Positions 59,967-64,000 of a DNA stretch of 64,000 nt are shown piece by piece; within the stretch, counting starts at the first letter, position 1, and every line of letters begins with the position of its first letter. Made by a program: the position numbers and the translations under genes. The DNA comes from CAIKZZ01 sp035604595 (GTDB taxonomy: Bacteria > Pseudomonadota > Gammaproteobacteria > Steroidobacterales > Steroidobacteraceae), in contig DATNIE010000013.1 in the NCBI GenBank assembly GCA_035604595.1, positions 1-64,000 of the forward strand, in the 5' to 3' direction. The notes under the pieces are model-generated. The model was given only the letters and a program-made list of their open reading frames with translations. It was not told the origin of the DNA and searched no databases.

Positions 59967-60676
59967 GGCCGCGGCTTGCGGACTGGCCGACGCACGCGCG
60001 GTGCGGCGCGCGCAGCGGCCGGGCTCGCGGGATCCTGCGCAGCTCCCGAAGTCTCGGCCGCGAGTTGTCGCGTGAGGGCGCGCAGCGCATCGTGCAGCCC
60101 GTCCACTTCGGCCCGCGTCGGCAGCCCCAGCGCGCGCGCGCCCTGATCGACGAGCTGCTGCTGGCGGGCCCGCTCGGCCACGAACGCGTTCAGCAGGCGC
60201 GCCTGCGCGGCGACGAACGCATCCGAGTACGCCGCGTGCTGAAATGCCGCCTCGGCACAGTCGATCCAGCAGTCGAAGGCCGCCCGCAGTGTTGCTGGGG
60301 GCGCAGGACCCGCGAGATGCGCGGCGAATTGTGCGGCGGTGTCGCTCGAGATTCCGGCGAGCACCGTCGAGAAGGCTTCGAGCGCCGTGAGCCATTCCGG
60401 CCCCGTCCCTGCCGCCTGGGGAAACGTGGGCACCGCCATCCGCAGCAGCCGCTCCCCGAGCGCGCGGAGTTCCGAATTGAACCGCGCGAGATCGACAATG
60501 CCCGCCCCGGCGGTGGGCTGGGCGATGCGGCCGTAGTCCTCGGCAAAGCGCCCGAAGGCGGCGCGCGCCGCCTGCAGCCCGGGAAGTCCCGTCGCGACAC
60601 CGACGTCGGGAACGGCACCCGCAAGCCCCTCGGTGAAGCGGCGCCAGTCGGTGAGCCACGCGTCGGTATCACTCAT
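59963..60676 (-). CDS. phaE: Class III PHA synthase subunit PhaE
   Basis: A 237-residue, Ala-rich helical protein, shorter than Allochromatium PhaE (~350). It contains AAFDCWIDCAEAAFQHAAYSDAFVAAQARLLNAFV, which resembles the phasin/PhaE core, and a Pro/Arg-rich C terminus. It has no catalytic residues and activates PhaC. ATG 60676 has GAGAGG about 10 nt upstream. It diverges from the phasin gene. Confidence 0.88.
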   Translation of the reverse strand: MSDTDAWLTDWRRFTEGLAGAVPDVGVATGLPGLQAARAAFGRFAEDYGRIAQPTAGAGIVDLARFNSELRALGERLLRMAVPTFPQAAGTGPEWLTALEAFSTVLAGISSDTAAQFAAHLAGPAPPATLRAAFDCWIDCAEAAFQHAAYSDAFVAAQARLLNAFVAERARQQQLVDQGARALGLPTRAEVDGLHDALRALTRQLAAETSGAAQDPASPAAARAAPRVRRPVRKPRP

Positions 60677-60740
60677 TGATCTGAAGCCTCTCAAGGCGCC
60701 GCGACGCGACATATCGTGCCTGGGACTCGTCGCGACCTCG

Positions 60741-60761
60741 CGCTCTTTTATTCCGAGAGCG
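60741..60761 (-). other. Stem-loop in the phaE leader
   Basis: CGCTCT (60741-60746) pairs with AGAGCG (60756-60761) around a 9-nt loop, about 65 nt upstream of the phaE ATG. A short stem that may fold in the phaEC leader. Confidence 0.3.
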
Positions 60762-60833
60762 TGCTGTAAGCTACTGTTTGGATAAATATTATCACTCAGT
60801 AGTCACGGCAAAGACGTCCCCGGCACAAACCTG

Positions 60834-60870
60834 TTGCATTGCAAAAAGAATCGGTTATACTGCATCGCAA
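60834..60870 (+). promoter_or_regulatory. Phasin promoter with paired TGC-N3-GCA operator sites
   Basis: The -10 is TATACT (60856-60861); the -35 is weak (TTGCAT, 60834-60839). Two similar boxes flank it: TGCATTGCAA at 60835-60844 and TGCATCGCAA at 60861-60870, 26 bp apart start to start. Each holds TGC-N3-GCA, like TGC-rich sites bound by PhaR repressors. The phaR gene is about 0.5 kb downstream. Confidence 0.6.
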
Positions 60871-60896
60871 CAAAGCTGTTCACCGGAGTGCCCACC

Positions 60897-61262
60897 ATGA
60901 CCAAGACCGCTTCCGAAATCAATGCCTTCATCGAGAACTCCCGCAAGCTCGCCGAGCCGATGGCGAAGTTCCAGGAGCTGACGGCCAAGACCACTGAGCG
61001 CTTCGCGCGCTACGGCTACGAGACGGCTGGCGATTACCTCAACCTCTCGATCGCATCGCTCAACGCTGCGACCCAGGCGAAGGACCTGCCGGAGCTGCTG
61101 AAGAAGCAGGCCGAGCTCGCCAATGCCTACTTCGAGAAGCAGACCCAGCGCTCGCACGATCTGCTGAAGATCGCGGGTGAGGCGCAGGCGAACGTCACGG
61201 AGTGGATCGACCAGACCTCTTCCGAGTACACGGCGCGCGCCAAGTCGTCCAAGGCCGCCTGA
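60897..61262 (+). CDS. phaP: Phasin (PHA granule-associated protein)
   Basis: A 121-residue helical protein of the phasin_2 type: FIENSRKLAEPMAKFQELTAKTTERFARYG, then LNLSIASLNAATQAKDLPELLKKQAELANAYFEKQTQRS. It coats PHA granules and controls their size. ATG 60897 has GGAG about 8 nt upstream. The operator arrangement suggests repression by PhaR until polymer accumulates. Confidence 0.92.
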   Translation: MTKTASEINAFIENSRKLAEPMAKFQELTAKTTERFARYGYETAGDYLNLSIASLNAATQAKDLPELLKKQAELANAYFEKQTQRSHDLLKIAGEAQANVTEWIDQTSSEYTARAKSSKAA

Positions 61263-61269
61263 CGAATCC

Positions 61270-61300
61270 GCGGCTCCGCCGGGATCGCCGGCGGGGCCGC
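61270..61300 (+). terminator. Strong GC hairpin after the phasin gene
   Basis: A 13-bp stem (one T-G wobble) runs 61270-61282 with 61288-61300 around a 5-nt loop, directly after the phasin stop. No T-tract follows; it may stabilise the abundant phasin mRNA or terminate with Rho. Confidence 0.55.
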
Positions 61301-61370
61301 AGACCCTCCCCCCTCGGGACGGTATGGCCTCGTGCCTGCCGTCCCATTTTCTTGTGGTCTCGCCTCGTTT

Positions 61371-61407
61371 TGCGGTGCAGGGCAAGGCCCGACCGTTGGG
61401 GTAAACT
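61371..61407 (+). promoter_or_regulatory. phaR promoter region with a TGC-N3-GCA site
   Basis: TGCGGTGCA (61371-61379) has the same TGC-N3-GCA form as the phasin operator sites. TAAACT (61402-61407) inside a GGGG...CCCC dyad could be the -10; its start would then be close to ATG 61416, giving a nearly leaderless mRNA. Autoregulation of phaR is known in other bacteria. Confidence 0.4.
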
Positions 61408-61415
61408 CCCCGCCC

Positions 61416-61958
61416 ATGACGAAAGCACGGGTAATCAAGAAGTACGCCAACCGGCGCCTCTACGATGCCTCGCAGTCGCGCCACGTGACGCTCGATGACA
61501 TCCGCGAGTTCGTCGTCAAGGGCGAGAAGGTCAGCGTCGTCGAGGACAAGAGCGGGGAGGACATCACGCGCCTGATCCTGCTGCAGGTGATCGCCGAGCA
61601 GGAGCAGTTCGGCAAGCCCATCCTGTCGACCCAGTTGCTGGAATCGATCATCCGCTATTACGGCAACGGCATGCAGGAGTTCATGAGCCGGTACCTGGAC
61701 AAGAGCGTGGAGACCTTTGCCAGTCAGCAGGAAGCGCTGCAGACGCAGATCTCGAAGCTCATGGCGAATGCCCCGATGACGACCATGGCCGAGCTGGCCA
61801 AGCAGAACCTCGACTACTGGACGCGCATGCAGGAGTCGGTGGCCGCCGCGTTCATGCCGAGAATCCGCACCGGCGCGGGGGATGCCCGCGCCGCGGAGTC
61901 GGGCCGCGACGGCCCTTCCGAGGCACCGGCCGACGCGGCGACCGGCACCCGCCGCTAG
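61416..61958 (+). CDS. phaR: PHA synthesis repressor PhaR
   Basis: A 180-residue regulator with the PHB/PHA accumulation DNA-binding domain at the N terminus (VIKKYANRRLYDASQSRHVTLDDIREFVVKG) and the regulatory helical part LLQVIAEQEQFGKPILSTQLLESIIRYYGNGMQEFMSRYLDKSVETF. It binds TGC-rich DNA and PHA granules, and releases phasin repression when polymer is present. The C-terminal 30 residues are disordered. It ends the PHA module. Confidence 0.95.
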   Translation: MTKARVIKKYANRRLYDASQSRHVTLDDIREFVVKGEKVSVVEDKSGEDITRLILLQVIAEQEQFGKPILSTQLLESIIRYYGNGMQEFMSRYLDKSVETFASQQEALQTQISKLMANAPMTTMAELAKQNLDYWTRMQESVAAAFMPRIRTGAGDARAAESGRDGPSEAPADAATGTRR

Positions 61959-62051
61959 CGCCGCCGCGGGGCCGGACGTCCGAACCCCGACTTGCGCCTG
62001 CGCGCCCCGGCCCGTTTGACAAGCGCCGGCCGCGACTCCGACGATCCCCGC

Positions 62052-62978
62052 ATGACCGATCACGCACTTCTCGGGCCCCAGTACCGGCGGCCCAACCTGC
62101 GCGAGTGCCTCGAGAGCCTCACGATCCATGGCCCGCTGGTCTCGATCACGGCCGGCTGGCAGGAGCGCGAAGGCGAGATCGAGGAGCTGCGCGCTCACGT
62201 CTCGATGCCGGTCAGCGACCTTGGCCTGTATGCGCGCGCCGAGCACGTACACGCCGCGGATCCGACGCTCGCATCCGCAACCCGGGAGCGGCAGGACCGG
62301 CTGCAGGAACTTCAGGACCTCTACCGGGTGCGGCTCGCCGCGCTCATGGGCGCCGTCGCCGAGCTCACCGCTGAGTCCGGCGCCTCCCCGGCGCTCAGGC
62401 GCGCGCGCCTGAGCGCGCTCGGTGACGTGCGCCGACTCGACCGGCAGCACCTGATGGCGACGCAACGCGAGCACGGGAACTTCGTCCGCCACTGGCAGCC
62501 GGGCCGGCGGCCGAGCCTCGTGCCCCACCTCGAGACACTGCGCGAAGCGATCGAGCGCGCCTCGGCCGTGCTGATCGCCGGCGGTCACGTCGCGGTACTG
62601 CTCAACCGGCTGCGGTTGTTCGGGATCGCAACGCTCGCCCGCGGAAAACCGCTGATCGCCTGGTCGGCGGGAGCGATGGCGGTCAGCGACCGGGTCGTGC
62701 TGTTCCACGACCGGCCGCCGCAGGGCGCGGCGCACGCCGAGGTCCTCGAGGAAGGCCTCGGCCTGGTACCGGGCGTCGTGTTGCTGCCGCATGCCCATGT
62801 GCGGCTCGCGCTTGATGACGCCGGCAGGGTGCGCGAGTTCGCGCGCCGTTTTGCTCCCGCCAAGTGCCTGACGCTCGAGCACGGCAGCGTCCTGCGCTGG
62901 CACCGCGGACGCCTCGTCGCTGCGCGCGACGTGCGGCGCCTCGCGAGGTCCGGACGGGTCGCGGACATGCAGGCGTGA
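62052..62978 (+). CDS. Type 1 glutamine-amidotransferase-like / peptidase S51-like protein
   Basis: A 308-residue protein. The C-terminal half resembles peptidase E/cyanophycinase: ASAVLIAGGHVAVLLNRLRLFGI, then KPLIAWSAGAMAVSDRVVLFHD, with the nucleophile Ser in AWSAGA, and LVPGVVLLPHAHVRL. The N-terminal half (residues 1-165) is charged and helical with no family recognised. Start ATG 62052. It overlaps the esterase gene by 4 nt (GTGA), so the two are co-translated. Confidence 0.7.
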   Translation: MTDHALLGPQYRRPNLRECLESLTIHGPLVSITAGWQEREGEIEELRAHVSMPVSDLGLYARAEHVHAADPTLASATRERQDRLQELQDLYRVRLAALMGAVAELTAESGASPALRRARLSALGDVRRLDRQHLMATQREHGNFVRHWQPGRRPSLVPHLETLREAIERASAVLIAGGHVAVLLNRLRLFGIATLARGKPLIAWSAGAMAVSDRVVLFHDRPPQGAAHAEVLEEGLGLVPGVVLLPHAHVRLALDDAGRVREFARRFAPAKCLTLEHGSVLRWHRGRLVAARDVRRLARSGRVADMQA

Positions 62979-64000
62979 GCGGCCCGCTCGCCCAGCTGCT
63001 GACCGCCGGCCCCCCGGACGGCGCGGCGCTGGATGCCTTCATCGCCGAGCATGACATTCCGCTCGTGTACCGGGAGGGCGTGACCTTTCTGTACCGCGGC
63101 GAGGCCGACGGGGTGTTCCTCAGGATGTTCATCTCGGGGCTGCCCGCCGCGCAGCCGCTCGAGCGCGTCGAGGGCAGCGACCTGTGGCTCTTGAAGCTCA
63201 GCCTGCCGGCGGGATCGCGGTTCGAATACAAGTTCGAGGTCAAGCGCGACGGCGCAACCACGTGGATCACCGATCCCCTGAACCCGATCCGTGCAGCTGA
63301 CCCCTTCGGGGTCAACTCGGTGTGCCAGGGATTCGGCTACCTGCCGCCCGAATGGACGCTGCCCGACGGCAGCGCGCGCGCGGGCAGTTTCGAGGAATTC
63401 GCGATCGACTCGCGCCATCTCGGCCGCCGTCCGGTGCAGCTGTACCTGCCGGCACGGTTCAGGCGTACCCGCCGCTATCCGCTGCTCGTGCTGCACGACG
63501 GCACCGACTACCTGCGCTACGCCGGGCTCAAGAGCGTGCTCGACAACCTCGTTCACCGCCTCGAGATCCCGCCGCTGATCGTCGCCTTGATCGACTCGCC
63601 GGACCGGCTGCACGAGTACGTGGGTCTCGATGCGCACGCTGATTTCCTGGTCGAGGAGCTGGTGCCCGCCGTCGCGGCCCGCGTGCCTCTCGACCCCGAT
63701 CCCGCCGCCCGCGGTGCGATGGGCGCGAGCCTCGGAAGCGTCGCTTCGCTGCACGCCGCCTGGCGCCACCCGGGCAGCTTCGGGCGGCTGCTGCTGCAGT
63801 CGGGCTCCTTCGCCTTCACCGACATTGGCGAGAACCGCCGCGGCCCGGTGTTCGAGCCGGTCGTCCGGTTCATGAACGCCTTCCGCGCGCGGCCGGGACG
63901 GCCGGCCGAGCGGATCTACGTCAGCTGCGGGATCTACGAGTCGCTGATCTACGAGAACCGCTCGCTCGTGCCGCTGCTGACCGAGCACCGGATGCAGGTC
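62975..64000 (+). CDS. Esterase, enterochelin-esterase-like (partial, runs off window)
   Basis: The frame from GTG 62975 is open for 342 codons to the last base. An N-terminal Ig/CBM48-like domain (PLVYREGVTFLYRGEADGVFLRMFISG, then SRFEYKFEVKRDG) precedes an alpha/beta hydrolase: RPVQLYLPARFRRTRRYPLLVLHDGTDYL, then RGAMGASLGSVASLHAAWRHPG, where Ser in GASLG is the nucleophile. This is the Fes/IroE esterase architecture. The catalytic Asp and His would lie near and beyond the end. Its overlap with the S51-like gene suggests one pathway; the substrate is unknown. Confidence 0.85.
   Translation, partial: MSGPLAQLLTAGPPDGAALDAFIAEHDIPLVYREGVTFLYRGEADGVFLRMFISGLPAAQPLERVEGSDLWLLKLSLPAGSRFEYKFEVKRDGATTWITDPLNPIRAADPFGVNSVCQGFGYLPPEWTLPDGSARAGSFEEFAIDSRHLGRRPVQLYLPARFRRTRRYPLLVLHDGTDYLRYAGLKSVLDNLVHRLEIPPLIVALIDSPDRLHEYVGLDAHADFLVEELVPAVAARVPLDPDPAARGAMGASLGSVASLHAAWRHPGSFGRLLLQSGSFAFTDIGENRRGPVFEPVVRFMNAFRARPGRPAERIYVSCGIYESLIYENRSLVPLLTEHRMQV

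Overview
The window is a very GC-rich, gene-dense stretch of chromosome with no rRNA, tRNA or CRISPR that I can recognise. The gene set points to a gammaproteobacterium: PlsB, GreB, YrfG and YigB-type phosphatases, TtcA, a biosynthetic arginine decarboxylase, and a class III PHA synthase (PhaC plus PhaE) with phasin and PhaR. High GC together with the DUF1302/DUF1329/MMPL operon suggests a Nevskiales/Steroidobacterales/Xanthomonadales-like or Chromatiales-like lineage. This placement is inference only.

Layout. 1-9.3 kb: housekeeping genes (YrfG, RNase AM-like PHP protein, DUF465, MscS channel, ArfB; on the minus strand a degenerate DUF4344 protein, PlsB, GIY-YIG, a hydrolase and an alkyltransferase-like protein). 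9.4-13.0 kb: a fused HyuA/HyuB hydantoinase/5-oxoprolinase. 13.1-16.1 kb (minus): a solitary contractile-tail sheath protein, a 47-residue charged protein and a GT4 glycosyltransferase. The GT4 gene starts downstream of a near-consensus Pho box. A second, opposite-facing Pho box appears to drive an undescribed ~113-nt structured RNA that ends in a strong intrinsic terminator (16282-16394). This is the most interesting feature of the window. 16.4-19.7 kb (minus): lemA - TPM - TPM - L,D-transpeptidase operon.

19.7-32 kb: a methyltransferase, GreB, then polyamine-related genes (homospermidine synthase, SpeA with an apparent CTG start, a Tat-exported spermidine-dehydrogenase-like flavoprotein), a Gly-rich RRM protein with a long structured leader, a lipoprotein methyltransferase and a UvrD-family helicase. 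32.4-40.3 kb: an AhpD-like protein and the envelope operon DUF1302 - DUF1329 - YCF48-like - MMPL/RND. 40.39-42.05 kb: an intact IS1380-family insertion with a CTAG target duplication. 42-50.7 kb: LysR regulator (apparent ATC start), amidase, P-loop kinase, NUDIX, three hypotheticals, YigB-like HAD, GDPD and GST.

50.7-58.2 kb (minus): MOSC protein, then a tightly overlapping operon M32 carboxypeptidase-like - ttcA - (protein phosphatase + ADP-ribosylglycohydrolase fusion) - zinc metallopeptidase - ATP-grasp ligase - apt. 58.4-62 kb: PHA module with MaoC, phaC, phaE (minus) divergent from phasin and phaR (plus), with TGC-N3-GCA sites at the phasin and phaR promoters. 62-64 kb: a peptidase-S51/GATase-like protein overlapping an esterase that runs off the window. 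Translational coupling through 4-nt overlaps, mostly GTGA, is common throughout.
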